This document shows, one piece after another, positions 7,622 through 14,803 of a stretch of 29,293 nt of DNA. The notes below the pieces were generated by a model. It was not told where the DNA came from. It saw only the letters and a list, made by a program, of their open reading frames with translations, and did not search any database. Source of the DNA: DATFAS01 sp035254305 (GTDB taxonomy: Bacteria; Bacillota; Bacilli; Aneurinibacillales; RAOX-1). Made by a program: the position numbers and the translations under genes. Each line of letters opens with the position of its first letter. The first letter of the stretch is position 1. The stretch covers positions 1 to 29,293 of the forward strand of contig DATFAS010000041.1 of the NCBI GenBank assembly GCA_035254305.1, in the 5' to 3' direction.

Positions 7622-8359
7622 ATGCGCGGAAGAACTCATTTAACGATTGGAATTCTTACAGGGCTGGGATTATCAGCTCTTTTTCCACAAATACCACTTA
7701 GTGTTACCGGCGTTACTATAGCGGGAATCTCTTCTTTGGCAACTGACCTAGATGAACCCCGTGGTATGTTAGGTCAGAAAATAGCTGTGTCTCCTTGGAG
7801 AATTAAGAGTGCACTTTGGAGTTTGGGAGTGGCTATTGTTCTATATGCCTATTTATCCTTTCAGGGTATGGAAAGAAACGTGTTTGCTGGACTCGGAGTT
7901 TTTCTTATTCTCCTTGGATGGTTTCTAAAGGAACGAAATGCACGAAGAATAGCCTTGGTTTTAACGGGGATGGGATTGCTCACTACGGGTGCCTATTTGC
8001 ACTTTTGGTGGCTTGGAACGCTTGGTATCTTTGTTGCGATTAGCCCTTTTTTTAAACACCGCACCTGGTGCCATAGTTTGCTTGGGGCTACCATTTGGGC
8101 TGTTATTTGGTTTCAAGCTGAATCTTCACTCCAGATTAATGGTGCCACATGGTACGCAGTATCGGGATATCTCTCACATCTAGTAGCAGATTCGCTTACG
8201 AAAAGTGGAGTAATGTGGTTTTACCCATGGAAGGGTGCTTTTAAGGTCCCTTTAATTTCTACGGGCAGCAAAAGCGGTGCTTGGTTTGAATGGATGATAT
8301 GTGTCGCGTATGGAATGGGGATCGCCGCCCTTTATGGGATTCATTTTTCTTTAACGTAA
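7622..8359 (+). CDS. YdjM-like membrane-bound metal-dependent hydrolase
   Basis: This 245-residue integral membrane protein belongs to the YdjM/LexA-regulated, membrane-bound metal-dependent hydrolase family. Visible family features are RTHLTIG at the N terminus, TDLDEPRG (residues 42-49), FKHRTWCHSLLG near 145-156, and GYLSHLVADSLTKSGVMWFYPW near 185-206, whose His and Asp residues are the presumed metal ligands. A Gly-Ser (STGSKSGAWFEW) segment follows. About five to six hydrophobic segments are present. AGGAGAAAGG precedes the ATG. Its last 19 bases overlap the convergent gene on the other strand. The physiological substrate of the family is not settled; family members have been linked to envelope homeostasis. 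Confidence 0.8.
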   Translation: MRGRTHLTIGILTGLGLSALFPQIPLSVTGVTIAGISSLATDLDEPRGMLGQKIAVSPWRIKSALWSLGVAIVLYAYLSFQGMERNVFAGLGVFLILLGWFLKERNARRIALVLTGMGLLTTGAYLHFWWLGTLGIFVAISPFFKHRTWCHSLLGATIWAVIWFQAESSLQINGATWYAVSGYLSHLVADSLTKSGVMWFYPWKGAFKVPLISTGSKSGAWFEWMICVAYGMGIAALYGIHFSLT

Positions 8360-8937
8360 AAATCTCTTTGCTTATTAATAAGGCCAAAGTCTGCATACTT
8401 TACCTGAACAGCAGCAAGGAAGGCTCCAATCGCATCAGAGAGGAGATCAAGATCTGTGTCAAGCAAACTCGGCTGATTTAATATAGCAGGCATAAGTAGG
8501 GAATCCTCGAAAAACTCAATAATTTCATAAATTCCACCAAGTCCAATCCCAATCATAAAGACTAGAATCCAAGATAGTCGGTTTGAATAACGGGCACCTG
8601 CAATCTGCCAGACTATGGTATAGGCCCAGAGGGCAATGGAATATGTACCGAAGATGTGCTGAATTCGATCAAAAAAAGGGGAGGTTACATACCCATTCAG
8701 ATAATTACCCAAAAAGCTGTCACTTAATAAGGTAAGCATTACGGCAAGACGGACATAGTTGTTAAGAAATAGGTTATGGCGAAATTCCATAAACGTGTAA
8801 ACTAACCAACCTATTGCTACCACCATGCCCTGTAGAATAAAATCAGAATTCCCTAGAATGATAAGCTCAATTAAAAGACATAGTTCTAGAATGGTAAAGA
8901 TAGCAGTGAGTCTAAGGGCAGTACGATTATGCAGCAT
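8341..8937 (-). CDS. DUF2238/YjdF-like membrane protein
   Basis: This 198-residue polytopic membrane protein has about five to six hydrophobic segments. The conserved core is near residues 137-170: GLGGIYEIIEFFED, then DTDLDLLSDAIGAFLA. This pattern of Tyr-Glu-x-x-Glu followed by an Asp-x-x-x-Asp helix is what I associate with the YjdF/DUF2238 family of unknown function. A strong GGAGGA lies 9 bp before the ATG. It converges on the YdjM-like gene and shares 19 bases with its 3' end. A promoter region of about 140 bp separates it from the divergent phosphoesterase gene. No function is known to me. Confidence 0.75.
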   Translation of the reverse strand: MLHNRTALRLTAIFTILELCLLIELIILGNSDFILQGMVVAIGWLVYTFMEFRHNLFLNNYVRLAVMLTLLSDSFLGNYLNGYVTSPFFDRIQHIFGTYSIALWAYTIVWQIAGARYSNRLSWILVFMIGIGLGGIYEIIEFFEDSLLMPAILNQPSLLDTDLDLLSDAIGAFLAAVQVKYADFGLINKQRDFYVKEK

Positions 8938-9077
8938 GAATAGATCCTCCGTTGGTTGGTATCAAGCAAACGAATTTAACCCACCGTCATTCATACATAG
9001 TATTCCTTCACTGGAAAATAATAATGATTACCTTCTTTAACCGATGGTCCTAGCTACATAAGAGGAGGAAGGCAATC

Positions 9078-10097
9078 ATGAAAAAGACTATTGTGATTCT
9101 ATTGATCTTCATAGTTATGACCACAGGACATAAGGTAATCGCTGTAGAAGAAAAAGAGCCAAAATATACGTTTGCCGTGATCAGTGATATTCATATTCAA
9201 GCTGAACAACTTCAAAATCAAAAAAAATTCGAACGGGCATTGCAAGATCTAAGTGAGCTTCCCATAAAACCACAAACACTTGTTATTAATGGGGATTTGA
9301 CGGAGGGAAGGCAGGGTGATTATGATCAACTAGAAGCCATTCTTAGAAGGTCCCCTCATCCTGCCAATACCTTCTTTACGATTGGCAATCATGAATTCTA
9401 TCAAGCATGGGTTCGTGATGGAGAAGCATGGAACCCTGAAACCTTTCCTAATGGAGAAACGGAACAAGCATCTATCCGAAGATTTCTTCAGTGGACGCAT
9501 CAGCCCAAGGTTTATTACAATCAAACCATTCAGGCAATCCCCTTCCTATTTCTTGGATCAGAACATTATAGACAAACTAATGCGGATATTCGTGAGGATG
9601 CTTACCTATCCACTGAGCAGTTAGAATGGCTTAAGCAACAATTAGAGAGGGGCAAGAATCTAGCACAGCCAATTTTTGTTTTCCTGCATCAGCCATTACC
9701 GAAGACGGTTTCGGGAACTTATGTTTGCTGCTTAAATAACCGTGCAGTTGTTCAGCACGAAGAATTAAAAAAACTTCTAAACCAATACCCCAATGTTTTT
9801 TTCTTTTCAGGACATACTCATTTACAATTAAAGCTACCAAAAACGATCGTTCAGGACGGTTTTACGTCTATTAATAGTTCCTCTGTTTCCCAACCGTGGG
9901 ACGATGATAACCAGGGTGGGCAGAAGTGGATTGACCCTTCAGAAAGTGAAGGAATGGTTGTAGAGGTATTTGAGGATCATGTGGATCTAAAAGGGAGGGA
10001 TTTCTACCGTAGGCAGTGGATTAAGGGTGCAGAGTATTCGATTAGATTAGAGAAGCCTTGGTATCATTTCGTAAAAAATCTTATTTCTAGGTCCTAA
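9078..10097 (+). CDS. Secreted calcineurin-like metallophosphoesterase
   Basis: The 339-residue protein has an N-terminal signal peptide (KKTIVILLIFIVMTTGHKVIA). All five metal-binding blocks of the calcineurin-like phosphoesterase fold are present: SDIHI with Asp37 and His39, NGDLTE (71-76), GNHE (103-106), LHQPL and GHTHLQL. These bind a dinuclear metal centre that hydrolyses phosphomono- or diesters. AGAGGAGGAAGG lies before the ATG. A short Cys pair (YVCCLNN) sits between blocks four and five. It is transcribed alone. The extracytoplasmic location suggests phosphate scavenging or wall/lipid phosphoester turnover, but the substrate cannot be read from sequence. Confidence 0.88.
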   Translation: MKKTIVILLIFIVMTTGHKVIAVEEKEPKYTFAVISDIHIQAEQLQNQKKFERALQDLSELPIKPQTLVINGDLTEGRQGDYDQLEAILRRSPHPANTFFTIGNHEFYQAWVRDGEAWNPETFPNGETEQASIRRFLQWTHQPKVYYNQTIQAIPFLFLGSEHYRQTNADIREDAYLSTEQLEWLKQQLERGKNLAQPIFVFLHQPLPKTVSGTYVCCLNNRAVVQHEELKKLLNQYPNVFFFSGHTHLQLKLPKTIVQDGFTSINSSSVSQPWDDDNQGGQKWIDPSESEGMVVEVFEDHVDLKGRDFYRRQWIKGAEYSIRLEKPWYHFVKNLISRS

Positions 10098-10103
10098 ACA
10101 AAA

Positions 10104-10124
10104 TAGCGGCCTTGTAGGCCGCTA
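10104..10124 (-). terminator. GC-rich hairpin, U tract only on minus strand
   Basis: TAGCGGCCT, loop TGT, AGGCCGCTA: a perfect 9-bp stem. On the plus strand AAGAAACC follows, so it is a poor terminator for the phosphoesterase. On the minus strand TTTTGTTT follows, the form of a Rho-independent terminator, although no minus-strand gene precedes it. It may simply protect the 3' end of the plus transcript. Confidence 0.55.
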
Positions 10125-10257
10125 AAGAAACCACAACGAATTTGGAATCGTTTGCCAAGATCATCGTATTCATGGGTGTTATTTAAGTTGAATTAATTGA
10201 AGAAATATACGATATACCAATTAGACAAGGATTAGTCACAATTTTTTAATGTGATCA

Positions 10258-10286
10258 TAAACACGATCATCACTTTGTGATATGAT
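10258..10286 (+). promoter_or_regulatory. Candidate sigma-A promoter of the YugN-like gene
   Basis: TAAACA at 10258, 17 bp, then TATGAT at 10281-10286 with a TGn extension directly before the -10. The -35 is weak. It overlaps a cluster of GTGAT/ATCAC half-sites (10251-10281). Confidence 0.4.
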
Positions 10287-10333
10287 TAGTTCGAAATATG
10301 TGTGTATTTATGAAGGGAGATGTACAATTTAAA

Positions 10334-10756
10334 ATGAAAATCGCAGATAGTTTATTACAGGGACATGTTTTCAATTTTTCTACCTTAGACCATCTCTTGC
10401 ATCAACAAGGATTTGTTCGGGGTGCTATGTGGGATTGGGATTATGCAGCTTACGATTACGCACTTAGTAAATCCCAAATTGGTTTTTACACTTATTTGAG
10501 AATATGCGTGGATTCAGTTAAAGGACATATCGAAGAATCTGATTGCCAAGTAAAGGTTACAGATGTGTTTGTAACAGAAGCAAAGTACCATAGTGGATTG
10601 GATTTAGATAAAGAGGTAGATGTGAAACACGAGAAGGAAGCACAACGACTTCTGCAAATCGTAGCTGATAAAGCGGGATTAAAAGGAGATATTAAGTTTC
10701 GTAGTGCAGAAGACAAAGATAAGCAAAGACATGTAGGTTCCAGAAAAAAACATTAG
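10334..10756 (+). CDS. yugN: YugN-like family protein
   Basis: The 140-residue protein resembles the YugN-like family of Bacillales. The block GFVRGAMWDWDYAAYDYAL (about 35-53), followed by YTYLRICVDSVKGHIEES and VFVTEAKYHSGLDL, is the typical core. It is cytoplasmic, without a signal peptide. The C-terminal tail is Lys/Arg/His-rich (EDKDKQRHVGSRKKH). I chose ATG 10334 because the family starts at this point; AAGGGAGA at 10313-10320 is about 13 bp away, longer than ideal, so ATG 10310 or 10298 cannot be excluded. In B. subtilis yugN neighbours pgi and yugO, which are absent here. The biochemical function is unknown. Confidence 0.75.
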   Translation: MKIADSLLQGHVFNFSTLDHLLHQQGFVRGAMWDWDYAAYDYALSKSQIGFYTYLRICVDSVKGHIEESDCQVKVTDVFVTEAKYHSGLDLDKEVDVKHEKEAQRLLQIVADKAGLKGDIKFRSAEDKDKQRHVGSRKKH

Positions 10757-10764
10757 GATAGTGT

Positions 10765-10816
10765 AGAGCCCTACTACGCGGGAATATAAACCGACTTGAG
10801 GGCTCTTATATTTTTG
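10765..10816 (+). terminator. Rho-independent terminator after the YugN-like gene
   Basis: AGAGCCCT (10765-10772) pairs with AGGGCTCT (10799-10806), with a smaller inner GCGG/CCG pairing inside the 26-base loop. TATATTTTTG follows. Confidence 0.75.
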
Positions 10817-10831
10817 TCTATTATTTGCAAA

Positions 10832-10874
10832 TAAAACAAAAAGACACAATCTCATTAGGAAAGCGTCTTTTTGC
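10832..10874 (-). terminator. Rho-independent terminator
   Basis: AAAAAGAC (10838-10845) pairs with GTCTTTTT (10865-10872). On the minus strand the hairpin is followed by TTTTTGTTTTATTT and ends the transcript of the gene at 10945-11196. Confidence 0.7.
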
Positions 10875-10944
10875 ATCGAATATTTTCATTTCTTTTCTTT
10901 TATTTTAACAGTAATCCTTGAGCTACACAATCTTTAAGAAAATT

Positions 10945-11196
10945 TTATTCCGAATGATCTGTGTCAAGATAAGGGCCCACATCATCACTGATATGTTCAA
11001 CATGTGCCAGTTTAATTTTGGTTAGCTGATTTTGCAGCTCATTATAAACTGTGATCTCATCCTCTGCTAGGTTATAACCCAATATTCTTCCTTGAAAGAC
11101 AAGGGTTTCATCGGGAAGTTGAACCGAAAGCACTAATAGGCGTCTATTTTCAATCCACTGATCGAAGCTTTCTCGACTCCAGTTGTTGTACTCCAT
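10945..11196 (-). CDS. Small unknown protein, 83 residues
   Basis: A strong AGGAGG lies 6 bp before the ATG. The N terminus is MEYNNWSRESFDQWIENRR. The rest alternates short beta-like segments (LLVLSVQLPDETLVFQGRIL, EITVYN, TKIKLAHVEHISDD) that suggest a small Sm-like or SH3-like barrel, loosely like the C-terminal half of YolD-type proteins. The tail is acidic. There are no cysteines, signal peptide or membrane segments. It is monocistronic, flanked downstream by a terminator. Family not recognised; the barrel idea is inference. Confidence 0.65.
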   Translation of the reverse strand: MEYNNWSRESFDQWIENRRLLVLSVQLPDETLVFQGRILGYNLAEDEITVYNELQNQLTKIKLAHVEHISDDVGPYLDTDHSE

Positions 11197-11262
11197 CCTA
11201 TTCCTCCTGAATATTTTTCCTTATTTTTTCCAAAGGGAGAAGGAACATTCATAAAAAAATAT

Positions 11263-11290
11263 AAAAAAAAGCCCCATGACAAGACGAGGC
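11263..11290 (-). terminator. Orphan minus-strand Rho-independent terminator
   Basis: On the minus strand GCCTC (11290-11286) pairs with GGGGC (11275-11271) around a 10-base loop, followed by eight T and then ATATTTTTTT. No coding gene precedes it on this strand; the next gene to the right is on the plus strand. It may end a small RNA or insulate the gene at 10945-11196. Confidence 0.5.
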
Positions 11291-11303
11291 AATAACTCTC
11301 AAC

Positions 11304-11321
11304 ACTAAACAACTGTTTAGT
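11304..11321. repeat. Perfect 18-bp palindrome
   Basis: ACTAAACA, two bases, TGTTTAGT. It abuts TATAAT at 11321-11326, so it could be a repressor operator over a -10 element. It could equally be the 5' hairpin of a short minus-strand RNA ending at 11263. Confidence 0.5.
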
Positions 11322-11498
11322 ATAATTTTATATTATACATGATTTTATTTTATTATGGGGGATCTTCATAAAAAAATCATGAACATTGTCCAAAAAATGG
11401 CGGATAGAACTTTCCTGATTATGTGGCATTTGAAGCAAAGATAACATATGTTGTTAGCACAGTCTAGGCTAAAAGCCTATTATTAGGAGGTTAGCAGC

Positions 11499-11855
11499 AT
11501 GAGCTTGAATGAATTACCTTTACCTCTTATTCTGTTACTTTTTTTCCTTCTTAGCTGTTTCTATTTTTTTGCAAAACGAAAAAAAAGACAACAAGAAATT
11601 GGTGAACTCTATTCACCTGCTTATGGATTATTATTAAGTAAAAGAAGTAAAAAGATCGAAGCTGAGGAATTTCGCTATCTTTTTCGTGATTTATTAATAA
11701 AGAAGAGCCATCTTGCTAGTGATATACAGATTCGTCTTGAAATGAAAGAATGGCTACGGAATAATCGAGATCCTGAAGGCTATCGATTACAAATGCTAAT
11801 CGAAGATTTTTTAGATAACTATTATGATTCTTGTAGTAGAAAAAGAACGAAGTAA
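11499..11855 (+). CDS. Small membrane-anchored unknown protein, 118 residues
   Basis: TAGGAGG precedes the ATG by about 9 bp. Residues 6-25 form one hydrophobic anchor (LPLPLILLLFFLLSCFYFF) followed by a KRKKRQQ stop-transfer cluster, giving a predicted N-out, C-in topology. The cytoplasmic part is charged and helical and has two similar stretches (EFRYLFRDLLIKKS and RLQMLIEDFLDNYYD). It ends SCSRKRTK. A small hairpin (TAGGCT/AGCCTA, 11465-11479) lies just before the RBS in the leader. The family is not recognised. It is transcribed alone, with its own terminator. Confidence 0.65.
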   Translation: MSLNELPLPLILLLFFLLSCFYFFAKRKKRQQEIGELYSPAYGLLLSKRSKKIEAEEFRYLFRDLLIKKSHLASDIQIRLEMKEWLRNNRDPEGYRLQMLIEDFLDNYYDSCSRKRTK

Positions 11856-11880
11856 AGATTTGAATTGCTTAAAGAAGAGG

Positions 11881-11907
11881 GTGGGAAAAAAAATCTCCAC
11901 TTTTTTT
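11881..11907 (+). terminator. Rho-independent terminator
   Basis: GTGG (11881-11884) and CCAC (11897-11900) form a short stem, extendable by G-U pairs, followed by seven T. Confidence 0.6.
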
Positions 11908-11973
11908 GTATTTAGGTTATTATAATGGTTGTGTTATTGAATTGACAAAAGTGCTTTTTGACAGGTGAGATGA

Positions 11974-12729
11974 ATGAAATTATTACGATTTGGTACCTTG
12001 TTAGTATTTCCATTGCTTTGCTCTTGTGCTGCTAGCAAAGCTCCATTGACTGTGGCTGAGCCGGTAGCAACCTCTCCGACTCAAAATATCCAACAGGAAG
12101 AGAAGAAGCCAGAACCTGAGAAAACAGAGGAAGTTGTTTGGAAAATTGATACCCAGGATAAGGTGGTGGCTTTAACGTTTGATGATGGACCGAGCCCTAA
12201 ATATACTCCACAGCTTCTGGCACTGCTTAAGCAGTATGATGTGCATGCAACATTCTTTCTAGTTGGAGAGAATGTAGAGAAGCACCCAGAGCTTGTTCAA
12301 CAGGAAGTCAGTGCAGGTCACGAAATAGGAAATCATACGTACACACATACCAACATAAATCAGCTTTCTGCAGAGCAATTTCATGAGGAGGTTAAGAAAA
12401 CCTCTGAGGCAATTGAGAGGGTTACAGGAAACAAAACCCACTTTTTCCGACCCCCTGAAGGAGCAAGAAATGAAATCATGATGAAAGAAACTGCAAAAGA
12501 TGACTTGGTTACCATCATGTGGGATGAGGATAGTCAAGATTGGAAAAAGCCAGGTGTTAATAAGATTATCAGTAATGTTCTTCCACATTTGAAGGGTGGA
12601 AATATTATCTTATTTCATGATCATGCAGGGGAGCAAAACCAAAAATCTCTTCAGAAGCTTATTCCAGAACTTAAACAGCAAGGCTATCGGTTTGTCACGA
12701 TATCTGAACTGATGAAATACAAAAAATAA
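11974..12729 (+). CDS. Lipoprotein polysaccharide (peptidoglycan) deacetylase
   Basis: This is a CE4 esterase of 251 residues with a complete catalytic set: TFDDGP (68-73), the metal site HTYTH (121-125), RPPEG (159-163), DSQDW (186-190) and LFHD (213-216). These match PgdA/PdaA-type N-acetylglucosamine or N-acetylmuramic acid deacetylases of peptidoglycan. The N terminus has a lipobox-like LCSC with Cys18, so it is probably a lipoprotein on the outer face of the membrane. A 30-residue Glu/Pro/Lys linker (residues 40-55) precedes the domain. RPPEG in place of RPPxG/RxPY is within family variation. It is monocistronic, with its own terminator. Which sugar is deacetylated is not resolved from sequence. 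Confidence 0.88.
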   Translation: MKLLRFGTLLVFPLLCSCAASKAPLTVAEPVATSPTQNIQQEEKKPEPEKTEEVVWKIDTQDKVVALTFDDGPSPKYTPQLLALLKQYDVHATFFLVGENVEKHPELVQQEVSAGHEIGNHTYTHTNINQLSAEQFHEEVKKTSEAIERVTGNKTHFFRPPEGARNEIMMKETAKDDLVTIMWDEDSQDWKKPGVNKIISNVLPHLKGGNIILFHDHAGEQNQKSLQKLIPELKQQGYRFVTISELMKYKK

Positions 12730-12770
12730 TGAATGGATGTACCCTTATACTGCACTCATATCTTTCTACT

Positions 12771-12797
12771 AAAACAGCACTTGGATGCTGTTTTTTT
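12771..12797 (+). terminator. Rho-independent terminator
   Basis: AAAACAGCA pairs with TGCTGTTTT around a 6-base loop (arms from 12771 and 12786), followed by further T. Confidence 0.85.
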
Positions 12798-12881
12798 ATT
12801 GAATCCAATTGACTTTTTTGCTATGTTTACACGAAATATCCCCAGATGAGCCGTGCATGAAGGCGGAAGGGGAAGGGAAGA

Positions 12882-13466
12882 ATGGAAATAATCATCATGA
12901 CCAAACGGAGGAACTTCTCGGTGAATGCGATTCATCATACCTGGACTTTATTGGATCAGCTTTACTATCTCTGTACTCGACTTGAATATGTGAATAAGCA
13001 GGAGAATATCTTTCGGGTTCGACCGATGAAATATCGAGGGAAGGATTTACACCTCTCAGATGGAACATTGCTGAAGGGAAAGGATTTAGTTTTAAAAATT
13101 CATTTGCATAATTGTCTTTTGATGAAAGAGCTTCAGGGAATGGAAGGTCAAATACGAAGAGCCTTATATGTCTACGATCGAGTTCGGGAATCATTACCTG
13201 GATTGGCTCAATTTATTGAAAACCACCCAAACCAAAAGCAAATCAAAGGAATTCTTGGTATTACTTTGCTTCATAGAGGGATTCATCGTCTTGGTTTCGA
13301 CGCAGTGGAGATTCCTAATCCCTTCTACGCAAAATTAAAGCAAGCCTATTTAACACCAATGTTTCTCTTCCTTCACCCTAGAAATTCTACTTCTCAAGAA
13401 AAGGATAAATTAACGCCAAAGTTTCTTGCTATGTCCAAAGATAAATTACTACAAACCTATTTATAA
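12882..13466 (+). CDS. YkoP-like protein
   Basis: The 194-residue cytoplasmic basic protein looks like the Bacillales YkoP-like family. Recognisable stretches are LLDQLYYLCTRLEYVN (24-39), NIFRVRPMKYRG, LVLKIHLHN (about 69-77), GILGITLLHRGIHRLGF (about 123-139) and MFLFLHP. RBS-like GGAAGGGGAAGGG lies just upstream of the ATG. There is no signal peptide. The function of YkoP is not known to me. It directly follows a CE4 deacetylase gene but is separated from it by a terminator. The family call rests on memory of sequence pattern. Confidence 0.6.
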   Translation: MEIIIMTKRRNFSVNAIHHTWTLLDQLYYLCTRLEYVNKQENIFRVRPMKYRGKDLHLSDGTLLKGKDLVLKIHLHNCLLMKELQGMEGQIRRALYVYDRVRESLPGLAQFIENHPNQKQIKGILGITLLHRGIHRLGFDAVEIPNPFYAKLKQAYLTPMFLFLHPRNSTSQEKDKLTPKFLAMSKDKLLQTYL

Positions 13467-13484
13467 ATGATAGTGAAAGGATAA

Positions 13485-13517
13485 GTACCCATCTTCTTGT
13501 GAGATGGCTATTTTTTT
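13485..13517 (+). terminator. Rho-independent terminator
   Basis: CCATCT (13489-13494) and AGATGG (13502-13507), extendable past one mismatch, loop of 7, then a run of seven T. Confidence 0.8.
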
Positions 13518-13603
13518 GCTAAAAATTGCTGATTATTATTTAATTAAATACTCTATTAAAATAATTGAACCCTTGATATGCTTACCTCAAGGGGGAGAGT
13601 AAT

Positions 13604-14419
13604 CTGAAGACAAAAAGAATAGTATGTGTTTTCTTGCTGTTTTTATTCCTACTATTGGTTGGATTATATAATAAATCTTCCCGTGATCTATGGTGTAATA
13701 GATATAGTCTGACGGGAATTTCCAAACCGACTGATCAGGTAAAGGTGATGACATTTAATATTCGTGGGGGGCGCGATAATCAGCGTCATGTTCAAATGAA
13801 TCAAATTATTAAAGAAATAAAGGAAAATCAACCTGATATTGTTGGTTTGCAGGAAGTTGATGTGAGCTTACCCAGATCTGGGTTTCTTAATGAAATTGAA
13901 ATGATTAGCAACCAACTTCATATGAATTATATATTTGTTCCAACCATTAACTTTGTTGTTGGTGCCTATGGCGATGCGATTCTAAGTAAATATCCGATTG
14001 TGTCCTATGCAAGCTATCGTCTTCCTGGAGGGATAGAGCCAAGAGGGATGATCAGGGCAGATGTCACCCTTAGAACACAGAAAATAAGTGTTTATACAAC
14101 ACATCTAGGCTTAGGTCAAGTGGAGAGAGGAAAACAATTTGCGGCGGTGGAGTCGATCATCAAGAATGATCTAACACCTAAAATTGTGCTCGGGGATTTT
14201 AATACGAAACCTAAGGAAACAAACATTGTAACCTTTAAAAAAAGATTTGTAGAGACTACCAATCAGGTTGAAAAAACATTTATTACACTTCCTTCTGAAA
14301 AGACACAAATCGATTATGTACTTTATACAAAGGAATTTCAATCCGTGGACCAGTATGTGGGCCATTCGGTCATATCTGATCATAACCCCTTATTATGTAC
14401 TCTTCTTGTTTATCAATAG
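13604..14419 (+). CDS. Membrane-anchored endonuclease/exonuclease/phosphatase-fold protein (CTG start)
   Basis: This 271-residue protein has an N-terminal signal-anchor (KTKRIVCVFLLFLFLLLVG, residues 2-20) and an EEP (DNase I-like) domain. Motifs in order are TFNIRGG with Asn52, LQEVD with Glu84, GDAILSKYPI, THLGLG, LGDFNTKP, IDYVLY and SDHNPLL, that is, all the metal and phosphate-binding residues. It should hydrolyse a phosphodiester or phosphomonoester outside the membrane (nucleic acid, inositol phosphate or sphingomyelin-type). I place the start at CTG 13604: GGGGGAGAG ends 5 bp before it, and it supplies the basic n-region. The first conventional start, TTG 13634, falls inside the hydrophobic core and has no RBS. 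Confidence 0.8.
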   Translation: MKTKRIVCVFLLFLFLLLVGLYNKSSRDLWCNRYSLTGISKPTDQVKVMTFNIRGGRDNQRHVQMNQIIKEIKENQPDIVGLQEVDVSLPRSGFLNEIEMISNQLHMNYIFVPTINFVVGAYGDAILSKYPIVSYASYRLPGGIEPRGMIRADVTLRTQKISVYTTHLGLGQVERGKQFAAVESIIKNDLTPKIVLGDFNTKPKETNIVTFKKRFVETTNQVEKTFITLPSEKTQIDYVLYTKEFQSVDQYVGHSVISDHNPLLCTLLVYQ

Positions 14420-14469
14420 GGGTGTTTTTTTATTTGAGGATATCTAATTTCACTTCTAGAAATTGCCAC

Positions 14470-14499
14470 ACATAGATAAAGGCAAGACACTTCAAAATA
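14470..14499 (+). promoter_or_regulatory. Sigma-G/F-like promoter of the SASP gene
   Basis: ACATA at 14470-14474, an 18-bp spacer, then CAAAATA at 14493-14499. Compared with the forespore consensus (GHATR, 18 bp, CATWHTA) it has one mismatch in each box. The position is right for the SASP gene, with a leader of about 40 bases. Confidence 0.45.
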
Positions 14500-14546
14500 T
14501 AGTTACAAGGTGAAAGCCTTGAAAAAACCATTAGGAGGTAGTTATC

Positions 14547-14747
14547 ATGGCAAACAACAGCAATCAAAAGCTTGTTTCTGGTGCTTCTCAGGCTCTTGAC
14601 CAAATGAAGTATGAAATCGCCCAAGAATTTGGTGTTGAATTAGGTGCTGATCAAACCTCTCGAGCTAATGGATCTGTGGGTGGAGAAATTACGAAGCGTT
14701 TGGTTCAATTTGCAGAGCAGCAGCTTTCTGGACAAAGAATTCAATAA
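14547..14747 (+). CDS. Alpha/beta-type small acid-soluble spore protein
   Basis: The 66-residue protein coats spore DNA in the forespore, holding it in an A-like form that resists UV and heat, and is degraded at germination. The signature GPR protease site is present (YEIAQEFGV, residues 22-30), as is the conserved DNA-binding C-terminal half (TSRANGSVGGEITKRLV). TAGGAGG lies 9 bp upstream of the ATG. A forespore-type promoter is visible upstream and a terminator directly follows, so it is monocistronic. This gene proves that the organism belongs to a spore-forming lineage. Confidence 0.96.
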   Translation: MANNSNQKLVSGASQALDQMKYEIAQEFGVELGADQTSRANGSVGGEITKRLVQFAEQQLSGQRIQ

Positions 14748-14756
14748 TATGGATCG

Positions 14757-14784
14757 AAGGGAGCATGATTGCTCCCTTTTCAAA
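14757..14784 (+). terminator. Rho-independent terminator after the SASP gene
   Basis: AAGGGAGC (14757-14764) and GCTCCCTT (14771-14778) form a perfect 8-bp stem with a 6-base loop, followed by TTTTC. Confidence 0.85.
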
Positions 14785-14803
14785 TCTTTTCTTAATCAAT
14801 CGG

